A program made the position numbers and the translations under genes. From contig NZ_DGUZ01000006.1 of NCBI RefSeq assembly GCF_002394865.1, forward strand, positions 76,829 to 140,828: 64,000 bases of DNA, read 5' to 3'. The DNA comes from Fibrobacter sp. UBA4297. Lineage in GTDB: Bacteria; Fibrobacterota; Fibrobacteria; Fibrobacterales; Fibrobacteraceae. Position 1 is the stretch's first letter. Each line of letters begins with the position of its first letter. Shown piece after piece: positions 43,201-52,795 of this stretch. The notes under the pieces are model-generated. The model was not told where the DNA came from. It made no database searches and was given only the letters and a program-made list of their open reading frames with translations.

Positions 43201-44325
43201 ATGAAGATACTACTCATAGACCAAATTGCCAAGGTGAATTTTAGATATACGTATTCCCTTGCGAATGGACTTATCAAAAACGGGATCGATGTTGAACTCG
43301 TTACAGATTTGAAAAAAGAAGACGAAAATTGCATCTGTAAAAAATATAGGTGGTTCAATACAGACGAGAAGGGAATCGGCATAATCCCCAAAATAGGCAA
43401 CTATCTAGCCTCTTACAGAAAAATTTTACAACTAGTAAAAGAAAACAACTACGATGTAATACAGACCGAGTGGTTTATCGCATCGCCAATAGACTATTTT
43501 TTCCTAAAAAAGATAAAAAAGTTATCAAAAGCCAAACTAATCATGACGGTTCACGACATTCTACCGTTCAATGAGCTTTTTTATGATAGATATTTTTACG
43601 GGAAACTATACGATCTCGCAGACAAGATTATTTTACAAGCTCCAGGAAACAAGTCCCGATTTGCAAGCTTGTTCCCTAACGATGTAGACAAGGTTCGAAT
43701 TATCCCTCACGGACACATGTTGGACTACATAGAAACCGCAGAGAAAAGTGGAAGCCGTAAGATATTGGGAATTCCCGAAAACAAGCTGGTTTTGTTGTTC
43801 TTTGGGCAAATCAAAAAAGTCAAAGGAGTCGATGTTCTTTTAAAAGCGCTATCCCTTTTAAAAGACAAGCATCCAGAACTATCCGTCATCATAGCCGGAA
43901 GTGTTTGGAAAACAGATTTTTCCGAATGTGAAAAGATAATAAATTCCAACCAGCTAGACAATTGCCTGAAATTAGATATAAGATACATTCCTGACAACGA
44001 AATCAAGTACTATTACGGAGCCGCAGATGCTTGCGTTTTGCCTTATACGGACGTGTACCAAAGTGGCGTCATTCAACTAGCATACGGTTACAAGAAACCT
44101 GTTATTTCTTCAGATTTGCAAGCATTTACCCAGTTTGTAAAGGAGAACATCTCGGGCTTTGTATCCAAAAGAGGAGACGAAGCAAGCCTAGCAAGAGCTA
44201 TAGAACGCCTGATAGCAAACCAAAATAATCTCGTAGAAATGGGAGAAAATGGTTATAAATTGGTAAAATCCGAATTAGACTGGGAAAAATTAACAAAGCA
44301 AATGATAGCAGAATGCTACATTTAA
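43201..44325 (+). CDS. Glycosyltransferase family 4 protein
   Basis: 374 residues from ATG 43201; an in-frame TTG is two codons upstream. It has the GT-B fold: the acceptor half runs to about 180 (VHDILPFNELFYDRYF), and the donor half has LLFFGQIKKVKGVDVLLKAL and the motif VLPYTDVYQSGVIQLAYGYK in place of the classical EX7E. It starts 19 bases after the DUF1972 gene. It should add one sugar to the lipid-linked repeat unit at the inner membrane. Confidence 0.85.
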   Translation: MKILLIDQIAKVNFRYTYSLANGLIKNGIDVELVTDLKKEDENCICKKYRWFNTDEKGIGIIPKIGNYLASYRKILQLVKENNYDVIQTEWFIASPIDYFFLKKIKKLSKAKLIMTVHDILPFNELFYDRYFYGKLYDLADKIILQAPGNKSRFASLFPNDVDKVRIIPHGHMLDYIETAEKSGSRKILGIPENKLVLLFFGQIKKVKGVDVLLKALSLLKDKHPELSVIIAGSVWKTDFSECEKIINSNQLDNCLKLDIRYIPDNEIKYYYGAADACVLPYTDVYQSGVIQLAYGYKKPVISSDLQAFTQFVKENISGFVSKRGDEASLARAIERLIANQNNLVEMGENGYKLVKSELDWEKLTKQMIAECYI

Positions 44326-44337
44326 TAAAAAAATCTT

Positions 44338-45378
44338 ATGAAGATCGGAATCCTAACATGGTTTTTTGCGGACAACTACGGAGCAAGGGCACAAAGTTTC
44401 GCACTACAAAAGACGCTTGAAGCATTAGGCCATAATGTCGAAATGATAAATTATGTGCCTTTTAAGAATAAGATTCTCAATTTGAAAATGTGCCTCAGTC
44501 ATCCTGGCTGTAAAATCAATCCAATTAAAATAGTTCGAGACCTAATCAGGCATCTTTTTTTTAAACGAGACAAATCCATCTACAACATATCTACAGCAGT
44601 CCGCTCAGCACAATCAATTAACGAACTGCATTATGATTTTGTCATTCTCGGTTCAGATGCCATTTTCAACTTGCTCCATCCTATGAGCGATAAGCTATAT
44701 TATGGCGTCGGAATCAATGCAAAAAAAGCTACGTATTCTCCAAGTTGTGAATACATGAATACAGATTACGCTTTATCCGCAGACGAAAAAGACAGTCTCC
44801 AGACGATGGGCAAAATTAGCGTACGCGACAATCGCACAACACAACTACTGCAGCAGAATGGATTTACAGATATCATTGAAACGCTAGATCCTACGTTTTT
44901 ATACGACTTCAAACTTTTTAACCAGGCGTTTCCCGAAAAAGATTACATCCTCGTCTATTGTTTTTCTGACTGGGCTGAATATTCTAAAGATATTCAGCAA
45001 TTCGCCAAAGAGAAAAAGCTAAAAATCATTTCAATAGGCAGAATCTGCAACTGGGCTAATAAGTCATACGACACTGCTAGGCTGGGAGAATGGATTTCAG
45101 CATTCAGAGCAGCCTCCATCGTCGTCACGGATTCTTACCACGGAACAATCTTTGCTATAAAGAATCACAAGCAAATTATTTTGTTTTCGCGTCAGGACAA
45201 AATTGATAAAATAAACTGCTTGCTATCTCAATTTGAAATTCAGTTACCTGTATATCAAAAGAATACAGGAATAAATAACTATATTGGAAAAAATTCCATT
45301 AATTACAGCGTTGTAGAAAAGAACCTAAAAAGACTCGTGACCAAATCTATAACATATTTAAAGGACAAAATTACATAA
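44338..45378 (+). CDS. Polysaccharide pyruvyl transferase family protein
   Basis: 346 residues. The start (MKIGILTWFFADNYGARAQS) and the late motif VVTDSYHGTIFAI are those of the pyruvyltransferase family, which adds pyruvate ketals from PEP to sugars of surface polysaccharides. The middle LGSDAIFN also fits. It starts 12 bases after the GT4 gene. Some family members have other roles, so ketal addition is likely but not certain. Confidence 0.85.
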   Translation: MKIGILTWFFADNYGARAQSFALQKTLEALGHNVEMINYVPFKNKILNLKMCLSHPGCKINPIKIVRDLIRHLFFKRDKSIYNISTAVRSAQSINELHYDFVILGSDAIFNLLHPMSDKLYYGVGINAKKATYSPSCEYMNTDYALSADEKDSLQTMGKISVRDNRTTQLLQQNGFTDIIETLDPTFLYDFKLFNQAFPEKDYILVYCFSDWAEYSKDIQQFAKEKKLKIISIGRICNWANKSYDTARLGEWISAFRAASIVVTDSYHGTIFAIKNHKQIILFSRQDKIDKINCLLSQFEIQLPVYQKNTGINNYIGKNSINYSVVEKNLKRLVTKSITYLKDKIT

Positions 45379-45392
45379 GGTGCATTTGAAAA

Positions 45393-46766
45393 ATGGTTAT
45401 ACCATTTTACATTTTATTCATTTTTTATATTGTATTCGCAGTTTATTTCGCATCAAAGCGAAACATAAACATGCTGCGTTTTTTTCTCATTGCCATATTT
45501 TGTCAAAATCTTATTTGTATTGTAGTCTTTAATTACGTTTCAGCATCAACAATAAAATCTTTTACATTGATAAAAGAAATGATGCTTTATTTAAGCATCG
45601 TATTCTGTCTTTTAGCATCCTTTAAGATAAAAATCCATACAAAATCAAAGTATTTTCTTTTTGTTTCTCTATACATTTTAGCCATCATTTGGAATTTCTT
45701 TTTTTCACCAGCACCTATCCAAGCAAGAATTCTTGTTGCACGATTCCTTGTACTTCCCATCATTTGCATCGGAATAGGGAAATCAATGATTCTCCCCACC
45801 CCCATGGTTCCAAAACTATTGCGATCAATCCTTTACTTTGGCATATTCCTCGCCATAAGTGGGATTATCGAATATAAGGTAGGCGATTCATTTTGGACAA
45901 ACATCGGTTATAGCCAATACGCAATAGACATTAAAGGAAATACCCCCTGGGGGCTGATCAACGGAGTCACTGCAAATTTCTACACATACGACTTCGGTCC
46001 AATGCTACGAAGGGTTGTTACTCACACAGCGGATCCTCTTGCCAGTGCATTTTTAATATCCTTGGCTTTTGGTATAGCCACCTTTAAAAAAAGCCTCAAT
46101 TTAAAACACAAAAGATTCAATTTCCATACCATATGCTGGTTCTTTCTTGCCATAATCTGCATATTGACTCTATCAAAAGCAGTCTTTATCAACATGGCTA
46201 TCCTGATGATGATAAAGCTTTACTACAATAAAAACATCCCAAAATCCATTTCTAAACTAGCATATGCATTGCTCATAGGAGTAATCGTTATTAATGTAAA
46301 AAAAATGATTATGGGAGCAGACAACTCCGTTGCAGTGCATTTTAACGGTTTCATTAACGGTATTATGTCGAGTGGGCTGTTCGGGAACGGCTTGGGTACA
46401 GCAGGAGCATCTGCATCAATGCTTGCGGCGGCAGATGTCGAAGTTGCAGAAAGTTTTATTGGAGCAATGGCAGTTCAAATCGGCGCTATAGGAACAATAG
46501 CATTTATCGGTTTGATGTATCAAATTATAAAAAAAATCAATGAAAACTACCAAAGAAGCCACAATGAGTTTTTCTTACTCTGCAAGGCCCTTTTTTATGG
46601 ATTACTTGTAAGTATTTTCTTCTCAGAATCAAGCGTTACCATTATGGGAACGGGCATTTATTTTATTCTACTCGGGATAGCAACAAGAAAATCCTGGGAA
46701 AATGAACAAACAGAAGGACCCCATGAACAACAGTGCTTTAGTATCAATAATAATTCCAATTTATAA
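45393..46766 (+). CDS. O-antigen/capsule polymerase (Wzy-like membrane protein)
   Basis: 457 residues with about ten to twelve hydrophobic segments and a large polar loop (near 165-210, FTNIGYSQYAIDIKG region to MLRRVVTHTADP). The RRVVTHTADPLASAF stretch and the later GNGLGTAG motif fit O-antigen ligase/polymerase proteins. Sequence is poorly conserved in this class, so the call rests on topology and on the flippase and glycosyltransferases around it. Its 3' end overlaps the next gene by 44 bases. Confidence 0.75.
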   Translation: MVIPFYILFIFYIVFAVYFASKRNINMLRFFLIAIFCQNLICIVVFNYVSASTIKSFTLIKEMMLYLSIVFCLLASFKIKIHTKSKYFLFVSLYILAIIWNFFFSPAPIQARILVARFLVLPIICIGIGKSMILPTPMVPKLLRSILYFGIFLAISGIIEYKVGDSFWTNIGYSQYAIDIKGNTPWGLINGVTANFYTYDFGPMLRRVVTHTADPLASAFLISLAFGIATFKKSLNLKHKRFNFHTICWFFLAIICILTLSKAVFINMAILMMIKLYYNKNIPKSISKLAYALLIGVIVINVKKMIMGADNSVAVHFNGFINGIMSSGLFGNGLGTAGASASMLAAADVEVAESFIGAMAVQIGAIGTIAFIGLMYQIIKKINENYQRSHNEFFLLCKALFYGLLVSIFFSESSVTIMGTGIYFILLGIATRKSWENEQTEGPHEQQCFSINNNSNL

Positions 46767-47718
46767 GGTCGAAAAATATGTCCAGAAATGTATAGAATCC
46801 GTTCTCAATCAAGATTATAGCAATATCGAACTGATTCTTGTTGATGATGGTTCTCCAGATCGCAGTGGCCAAATCGCCGATGAATATGCACAAAAGGATG
46901 CTCGCGTTCGCGTAATCCACAAACACAACGAAGGGGTTGCGGTTGCTAGAAATGTTGGAATGGATGCCGCTCGAGGTGATTTTGTCCTTTTTGTTGATTC
47001 CGACGACTGGATTTCCAAAGATCATGTCAGTCATTTGGTGTCTCTGCAAAAAAGAGATGATTCTGACATGTGCATGACTACGGAGTATTTTACCCAAAAG
47101 ACTGATAAACAGACTTCTGTAGAAAAAATTGAAACGATTTCATCAGAAAAGGCGGCAACATTGCTTTTGTCGCCCAAGCTGGTGGTTGGATCCTACAATA
47201 AGCTATATAGAAGAAGCTGGCTTGAATCAAACCGAATTCGACAGAATACGAATCTTTTTTCAGGAGAAGGACTTCATTTCATCGTGACTGCAGCTCAACA
47301 TGCAAACCACGTAACAATAAGCAACCACAAGATTTACTACTATCGAAGAAATGTACAGGAAAGTGCAACAACGAAGTTCAATATAAAAATGTTTACCAAC
47401 AACGAACTATCCTTGAATTTAATTGAAAAAGAGAGGGTTGCAAACGGAAAAGACTTCCTAAATATGCTTTCGCTGTTCAGAACGCACCTGAAAATCAACG
47501 GCATGCTCGCCCTTATTTCAAATTCAAAACAAAACGACTATCCTGAGGAATTCAGGAGATGGAAAAACGAAATTAGAAAAATGGGTATTCCATTACTGTT
47601 TTGCAGAAATATTCCGCTAAAATCCAAGATTCGCATCATTTGTGTCATCTTAGCACCATGTCTATGGGCGGATATGGCTCAACGAAAGCGAAACAGAATT
47701 TTCAAGGGTAGTGTTTAA
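46723..47718 (+). CDS. Glycosyltransferase family 2 protein
   Basis: 331 residues from ATG 46723, chosen because AGAAGGA sits seven bases upstream; a start at 46702 is also open. The GT-A domain has VSIIIPIYKVEKYVQKCIES, LILVDDGSPDRSG and the metal motif VDSDDW. The gene starts within the polymerase gene, so the two are translationally linked. The C-terminal part is helical with a hydrophobic end (IICVILAPCLW), possibly membrane-associated. Confidence 0.88.
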   Translation: MNNSALVSIIIPIYKVEKYVQKCIESVLNQDYSNIELILVDDGSPDRSGQIADEYAQKDARVRVIHKHNEGVAVARNVGMDAARGDFVLFVDSDDWISKDHVSHLVSLQKRDDSDMCMTTEYFTQKTDKQTSVEKIETISSEKAATLLLSPKLVVGSYNKLYRRSWLESNRIRQNTNLFSGEGLHFIVTAAQHANHVTISNHKIYYYRRNVQESATTKFNIKMFTNNELSLNLIEKERVANGKDFLNMLSLFRTHLKINGMLALISNSKQNDYPEEFRRWKNEIRKMGIPLLFCRNIPLKSKIRIICVILAPCLWADMAQRKRNRIFKGSV

Positions 47719-49191
47719 TTGTTCAGAACTCAGCTGAATAAATTCGTTGCGTCGTATAAAAAAATGCCTTTATCTGCAAAGGCGTCTCTATTTTTTTTAG
47801 CGGCAAATATATTTCAAAAAGCAATCATGGTTGTCTTTACTCCTGTTTTTACAAGAATCATGACAACCGAGGAATTTGCCCAGTATGCTGTATTCCAGTC
47901 ATGGGAAACCATATTTACTGTATTCGTAACATTAAATATTTCCAGCTATGCAACAGCAAAAGCTTTAGTCGAATTCAAAGATAAACAAGATGATTTTATT
48001 TCTAGTGCCGAATTTTTGACGATACTATTGGTGCTGTTTTTTCTGGGGATTTTCCTTATTGTAAAATCTTTTATTGGAGAAATAAATGCATTCCCTACGT
48101 GGGTTTCAATTCTGTTATTTGTCGATATGGCTTCTGTTGCTTTTTTTTCATTTTGGTCTCAGTCAGAGCGATTTAACCAAAGATACAAGGCCTTGACGCT
48201 TGTCTCCATAGCGACAGGTATGCTATCCCCTATAATAGCGTTCTTTTTAATTGTATTCTCCAAGGACATTGGACTGTATAAGGGATGGGCCCGAGTTATA
48301 GGGCTTGTCTTAACAAACGGAATTGCAGCCATATTTATTTTATATTGGAGCGTAAAAAAAAGCAAAACATTCTTTGTCCTAAAATATTGGAAGTATTGCA
48401 TTCAATATTGCCTACCTCTTATTCCCCATTTCCTATCTATGGCATTTCTATTGAAAGTCGGACAATTGTTTGTTGATAGGTATTGCGGTGGCAATATGTC
48501 AGGCATTTATGCTTTAGCAAACAGCTTGGCTCTTTTAATGATGGTCTTTAACGACGCGTTGACCAAAACCCTGGTTCCTTGGACATATCAGAAAATGGCA
48601 ATTAAGAGCTACAATGAAATTAAAAAGCCCATAACCATAGCCCTTATTATAATTGCGATCCTAGATATAGCAATGGCTCTAGTAGCCCCAGAACTAGTTC
48701 GTATATTTGCCAACTCTGCATATTATGACGCCATATACGCCATACCGCCTTTGGTTGCTGTTTGTTTTTTTGGTTTTTTATACAACACATTTGCGAATAT
48801 CGAATATTATTTCAAAGAAACCAAGTATGTATCTTTTGCTAGCGTTTGTGCAGGGGTCGTAATACTTACAGCAAACTTCCTACTTGTTCCTAAATTTGGA
48901 TATATCGCAGCAGCATACTCCACATGGTTTAGCTATGTCATATATGCAATCATGCACTATGTATTTATGCAGCTGACCATAAAGAAACATATAGACGGGA
49001 TAAAAATTTATGATGACAGTTTCATCTTAAAAGTGTCTTTGATTTTTTCCGCAATAATAGCTTGTATCCCAATTCTTTACAAGTATACAGAAATCAGATG
49101 GTCTATTATCGGTTTCGTCATTGTATTTGCTATTGTCATGCGAAAAACTATTATAAAAACAGCCTGCATCCTTAAAAAAGAAAAAACATGA
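47719..49191 (+). CDS. Polysaccharide flippase (Wzx-like)
   Basis: 490 residues, read from TTG 47719 right after the previous stop. AAGGG about ten bases upstream supports it, while the first ATG (47764) has no ribosome site. About twelve to fourteen membrane helices are seen, with the conserved early pattern FFLAANIFQKAIMVVFTPVF and TRIMTTEEFAQYAVFQ of the MATE/MOP flippases. It should move the lipid-linked repeat unit to the periplasm for the Wzy-like protein. Confidence 0.85.
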   Translation: MFRTQLNKFVASYKKMPLSAKASLFFLAANIFQKAIMVVFTPVFTRIMTTEEFAQYAVFQSWETIFTVFVTLNISSYATAKALVEFKDKQDDFISSAEFLTILLVLFFLGIFLIVKSFIGEINAFPTWVSILLFVDMASVAFFSFWSQSERFNQRYKALTLVSIATGMLSPIIAFFLIVFSKDIGLYKGWARVIGLVLTNGIAAIFILYWSVKKSKTFFVLKYWKYCIQYCLPLIPHFLSMAFLLKVGQLFVDRYCGGNMSGIYALANSLALLMMVFNDALTKTLVPWTYQKMAIKSYNEIKKPITIALIIIAILDIAMALVAPELVRIFANSAYYDAIYAIPPLVAVCFFGFLYNTFANIEYYFKETKYVSFASVCAGVVILTANFLLVPKFGYIAAAYSTWFSYVIYAIMHYVFMQLTIKKHIDGIKIYDDSFILKVSLIFSAIIACIPILYKYTEIRWSIIGFVIVFAIVMRKTIIKTACILKKEKT

Positions 49192-50249
49192 AAAAAAAGA
49201 ATATCGCAATAGAATTAATGCGAGTGATATCAATGCTCATGATAGTGGCCTATCATTGGCAAATTCACGCTTGCAACGACGGCATATGTAGTTCTCCTGT
49301 TTCTCCTAATCAAATTTTTTCATTCCTTGTCGGTTCATGGGGAACTCTTGGCGTCAATATTTTTTTCGTCATTTCTGCCTATTTTCTTATCAAAAGCAAA
49401 AACATCAACATGGAAAAAGCCTTTTTGCTGGTGGGGAAAGTTTCTATTTACGGAACCGCAGTTGTCCTCATAGCAAATAGCATCGGAATTGTCCCATTTA
49501 ACATAATTACTTTTATAAAATCTGTACTAGGAGTATTTGCATTCCAATATTGGTTTATTTCTGTATATGTTGTGTTATACATCCTACACCCGGCATTGAA
49601 TTCTATTCTGGAATCATCCTCAGAGCAATATCTGAGAATAAGTCTCCTGACCATTATAATATCTACATATTTCGTTGCTTTTGCTTCTGGAAATCTGTTT
49701 TTGGGACGATTAGCTTGTGGATTGTGCATATATCTGACTATTGGGTATCTTGAGAAATATCCACAAAGGAACTTCTTGCGAAAATACGGGAAAATCGCAT
49801 TTCCTGTCTTATTTTTAGGCATATTAGGAACAGAAATTGTACTATCCCACTTAGGAGCCAACTACAGCCCTTTATTTTATTCGTGCATCAGACGTTTGCA
49901 AGATACACATTCCCCTGTTATGTTTTTTACGAGCTTATGCATGTTCTATTCTTTTGTAAACATTCAATTCATAGAGAACGGAATCATTCTTTTCCTTGGA
50001 AGAATGTCCGTCGGAGCTTATATGATTCATGGCGGAGCCTCATTCATAAAAGACATCCTATGGGACAAAACGCTAAGCGCATGTCAATACTATAAGCTTT
50101 CTCTATTTGCTTATGGCTACCATTACATTGGTTCCGTATTACTCATATTCGCTGTTGGTATACTAGCTGAGCTAATTTACACAAATACATTTGAAAGGTT
50201 TCTTAAGTTTTCGTATCGAAAACTACAAATCATTAAACAAAGAATCTAA
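49188..50249 (+). CDS. Acyltransferase family 3 membrane protein
   Basis: 353 residues with about ten membrane helices. The N-terminus IELMRVISMLMIVAYHW carries the Arg and the conserved His of acyltransferase-3 proteins, and VNIFFVISAYFL is the second hallmark. It overlaps the flippase stop by ATGA. Such proteins O-acetylate surface polysaccharides. It is the last gene of this operon. Confidence 0.87.
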   Translation: MKKKNIAIELMRVISMLMIVAYHWQIHACNDGICSSPVSPNQIFSFLVGSWGTLGVNIFFVISAYFLIKSKNINMEKAFLLVGKVSIYGTAVVLIANSIGIVPFNIITFIKSVLGVFAFQYWFISVYVVLYILHPALNSILESSSEQYLRISLLTIIISTYFVAFASGNLFLGRLACGLCIYLTIGYLEKYPQRNFLRKYGKIAFPVLFLGILGTEIVLSHLGANYSPLFYSCIRRLQDTHSPVMFFTSLCMFYSFVNIQFIENGIILFLGRMSVGAYMIHGGASFIKDILWDKTLSACQYYKLSLFAYGYHYIGSVLLIFAVGILAELIYTNTFERFLKFSYRKLQIIKQRI

Positions 50250-50332
50250 TTCATCAAGCCTATTCAAATAAACGTTCTTCATCATTTGAACGGGGAACGT
50301 ATATTTTCTTTCGCAAAATCCTTTAAGAGAAT

Positions 50333-50356
50333 AAAAAACAGGATATTCTGTTTTTT
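50333..50356 (+). terminator. Weak terminator after the polysaccharide operon
   Basis: AAAAAACAG-6-CTGTTTTTT forms an AT-rich stem with a T run, about 85 bases past the acyltransferase stop. The rest of the 244-base gap shows no gene. Confidence 0.5.
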
Positions 50357-50493
50357 AGATTTGAAACGTTCCAGCTTTTCCATGAAATTTTTCCCCTTCC
50401 ACAATAGTCCATTCGCCGATAGTACGCTTTTCGGCATCAACACTTTTAAGTATTATTCACAAACCACTCCCCAATTTTTCTAAATTTGCGCGC

Positions 50494-51249
50494 ATGGCAG
50501 AAAAAAAGAAAATCCTCGTAATGGTCGCAAGCCCGAAGAATGAACGCAGTGGCACTCTTATCCCGACGAAGGCATTTGTCGAAGGGTTGGAGCAGAACGG
50601 CGACTACGAGACCGAGTACATTTTCATCGACAGAATGCACATCAAGCCGTGCCGCGGCTGTCTCAGCTGCTGGGGTCGTGAGGATGGTTCGTGCTTTATG
50701 AAGGACGACGACGTGCCGATGATCCGCGAAAAGCTCATCAATTCTGACATTGTCATCTGGAGCTTTCCATTGTTCCTGTTTGGCGTTCCGGGGCAGATGA
50801 AGGTCCTGATGGACCGCATTGTGGGCATGGTGCACCCTTACATGGGGCAAAAGCTCAAGGACGGAGCAAACGCAATGGGCACGCCGTTACACGGTCTCCA
50901 GTTCCAGAAGGAAGGGCAAAAGATCATTCTGCTTTCGAGTTGCGCCTGGATGGACCTGGACGTGGTCTACGAGCCGGTCCGCAAGCAGTTCGACATCATC
51001 CTCGGGCACGAGGGCTACACGCTTATCGCGTGTCCGCAAATGCGCGCGCTCGACCACCGAGGTGGTCCGCGCCGTTTGAACATGCTCCGCGAAAAGTACC
51101 GTAAGGGCGGCGCAGAGCTTGCAACGACAGGCAAGCTTTCGCAAGAAGCTATCGACGTGATGCAAAAACCGATTTTCAGCGACGACGCCTACGAGACGCT
51201 TGTCGTGGAGTTCGTAACGCACATGTTTGATAGAGACGATAATTTTTAG
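50494..51249 (+). CDS. Flavodoxin-fold NAD(P)H-dependent oxidoreductase
   Basis: 251 residues. The FMN phosphate loop is ASPKNERSGTLIP (about 12-24), the cysteine loop is IKPCRGCLSCWGREDGSCF (about 50-68), and the flavin side loop is WSFPLFLFGVPGQMKVLMDR (about 89-108). It is related to the protein at 29850 but has an extra 70 residues at the C-terminus. The cysteines suggest an iron-sulfur flavoprotein. It stands alone. Confidence 0.85.
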   Translation: MAEKKKILVMVASPKNERSGTLIPTKAFVEGLEQNGDYETEYIFIDRMHIKPCRGCLSCWGREDGSCFMKDDDVPMIREKLINSDIVIWSFPLFLFGVPGQMKVLMDRIVGMVHPYMGQKLKDGANAMGTPLHGLQFQKEGQKIILLSSCAWMDLDVVYEPVRKQFDIILGHEGYTLIACPQMRALDHRGGPRRLNMLREKYRKGGAELATTGKLSQEAIDVMQKPIFSDDAYETLVVEFVTHMFDRDDNF

Positions 51250-51290
51250 CACCTTCGGCGGGGCAATTGACAGTAGGACAAATGCGTAAG

Positions 51291-51352
51291 ACGAGCGTCG
51301 CGACAAAGCTTGCTTTGGCATGACCGAGTCTAGCATTGAACGCTAAGGCGTT
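51291..51352. repeat. GTCGCGACA repeat, copy 1
   Basis: It shares with 52796-52863 the order GAG(C/T)GTCGCGACA, TGCTT, CATGA, GAG(T/C)C and a terminal small hairpin. It may be a second dispersed repeat family. Confidence 0.5.
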
Positions 51353-51475
51353 CGTGACTGCGGTTATGCCATATCTGAATACAAGTATTCTGCTGCGTCA
51401 TAACCTTGCGCACTATTGGTACTTGAACATAGTGAAAGTACAAGTAGACAGTAGGCCGTGGTTAATGCCCCTGAT

Positions 51476-51499
51476 GCTCGGCTTTGCCGGGCATTTTTT
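51476..51499 (+). terminator. Terminator, plus strand
   Basis: The stem GCTCGGC-TTT-GCCGGGC is followed by A and six T. It lies 230 bases beyond the flavodoxin-like gene. Confidence 0.7.
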
Positions 51500-51516
51500 A
51501 TACAAATAACAGAAAG

Positions 51517-51536
51517 ACCCTGGCAGATGCCAGGGT
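51517..51536 (-). terminator. Terminator of rplM-rpsI
   Basis: CCCTGGC-AGAT-GCCAGGG with extra outer pairs lies 25 bases past the rpsI stop and is followed on the minus strand by TCTTTCTGTT. Confidence 0.7.
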
Positions 51537-51560
51537 TTTCCGTAAAAGCAATGTCGCAGA

Positions 51561-51965
51561 TTAGCGCTTGCTGAACTGGAAGTGCTTACGAGCCTTCTTG
51601 CGGCCGAACTTCTTACGTTCAACGGCACGTGCGTCACGAGTCATGAGGCCTTCCTTCTTGAGGGCCGGCTTCACTTCTGCATCGTTAGCAACGAGTGCGC
51701 GGGAGATGCCGAGACGGACAGCGCCCATCTGGCCAGCGATGCCACCGCCACGAGCGGTAACTTCGACGTCCCATTCTTCAGCGTTGCCAAGGATGGCGAA
51801 CGGAAGATTTGCAATCATGTCCTGCACTTCAGAGTGGAAGTAATCCTTGAAATCACGACCATTGATAGTGCGCTTGCCGGAACCCGGCTTCAGAATCACA
51901 GCGGCGATGGCGTTCTTGCGACGGCCGGTGCCGCGGTAGATCTTCTTATTCTTTGCTGTAGCCAT
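51561..51965 (-). CDS. rpsI: Small ribosomal subunit protein S9
   Basis: 134 residues. The conserved start YRGTGRRKNAIAAVILKPGSG, the middle ARGGGIAGQMGAVRLGISRAL and the end RKKFGRKKARKHFQFSKR are diagnostic; the C-terminal basic tail reaches the ribosomal P site. It lies 18 bases downstream of rplM, the usual order. Confidence 0.97.
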   Translation of the reverse strand: MATAKNKKIYRGTGRRKNAIAAVILKPGSGKRTINGRDFKDYFHSEVQDMIANLPFAILGNAEEWDVEVTARGGGIAGQMGAVRLGISRALVANDAEVKPALKKEGLMTRDARAVERKKFGRKKARKHFQFSKR

Positions 51966-51983
51966 AGTTTTCTCCGTTCTAAA

Positions 51984-52412
51984 TTAAAGTTCTACGACTT
52001 CGGGTTTCTGGGCAGCGAACGGATGTTCGGCACCTGCAAAAATCTTGAGCTTCTTGATCATCTTGTGGCCAAGAGCGCTGTGCGGGAGCATGCCCCAAAT
52101 GGCAGCTTCGAGCGGAGCAGTCGGGTTCTTTGCCAAGAGGTCGGCAAAGTTGATCCAACGTTCACCGGCGATGTGGCCAGTGTGGTGGAAGTACTGCTTC
52201 TGGAGAGCCTTGTTGCCAGAAACGGCAACCTTTTCAGCGTTGATGACAACCACGAAGTCGCCAGTGTCGACGTTCGGGGAATAGATGGCCTTGTGCTTGC
52301 CCATGAGGAGACGAGCAACTTCGCTTGCAACGCGTCCCATCGGCTTGTCAGCTGCATCCACAAGCTTCCACTTGCGGGAGACAGTCTTCGGGTTTACCGT
52401 AATGGTCTTCAT
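51984..52412 (-). CDS. rplM: Large ribosomal subunit protein L13
   Basis: 142 residues. WKLVDAADKPMGRVASEVAR, GDFVVVINAEKVAVSGNK, and MLPHSALGHKMIKKLKIFAG are standard L13 motifs. AGAGGA lies six bases before the ATG. It is first in the rplM-rpsI operon and follows a leader hairpin. Confidence 0.97.
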   Translation of the reverse strand: MKTITVNPKTVSRKWKLVDAADKPMGRVASEVARLLMGKHKAIYSPNVDTGDFVVVINAEKVAVSGNKALQKQYFHHTGHIAGERWINFADLLAKNPTAPLEAAIWGMLPHSALGHKMIKKLKIFAGAEHPFAAQKPEVVEL

Positions 52413-52437
52413 GTAAATCCTCTAGTGAGTGAAATTC

Positions 52438-52455
52438 CGGGGCACAGGCGCCCCG
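52438..52455 (-). promoter_or_regulatory. Leader hairpin of rplM-rpsI
   Basis: CGGGGC-6-GCCCCG is a perfect six-pair stem in the mRNA leader, about 25 bases before the AUG. L13/S9 operons are autoregulated through leader hairpins in several bacteria, so it is a candidate control element; this is inference. Confidence 0.4.
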
Positions 52456-52631
52456 AGAAAAGCAGAGTAAATTTAGATGATTTTCTGCAAGGGTTCAAGG
52501 GTAAAAAGGTGTAATTTTTGAAAAAAGTAGTATTTTAGCGGTTTAAATATTCTATCAATTGATATAATTAGTAGAATTATGATAGCAAATTCAAGTTACT
52601 AGTTAATAGTTATTGATTAACAGAAGACGCT

Positions 52632-52713
52632 ATTGTCACTCTGGAAGCACGAAGTGCTGATAGAGTCCATTATTTTCTGCATGGATCCTATCGACTCCGC
52701 CCAGGATAACACG
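52632..52713. repeat. Dispersed repeat, long copy
   Basis: It joins TCTGGAAGCACGAAGTGCTG and ATAGAGTCC (as in the copy at 28018) with GGATCCTATCGACTCC and CCAGGATAACACG, so it is a composite of both halves of the family. Confidence 0.7.
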
Positions 52714-52795
52714 CCCCTACCTTAGAACGAATGTATTAATGGTGACCCCGTCCCCATACGCGGATCATGCTCACATAAGTGCTAGTTGCATTCAA

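Larger units (their letters stand above)
51250..51560. other. Structured intergenic region before rpsI
   Basis: A 311-base gap. It holds a segment with several small hairpins (AAAGCTTGCTTT, GAACGC-TAAG-GCGTTC at 51338-51353), two copies of GACAGTAGG (51269 and 51453), and two terminators. The part at 51291-51352 resembles 52796-52863, on the other side of rpsI-rplM. Confidence 0.6.
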
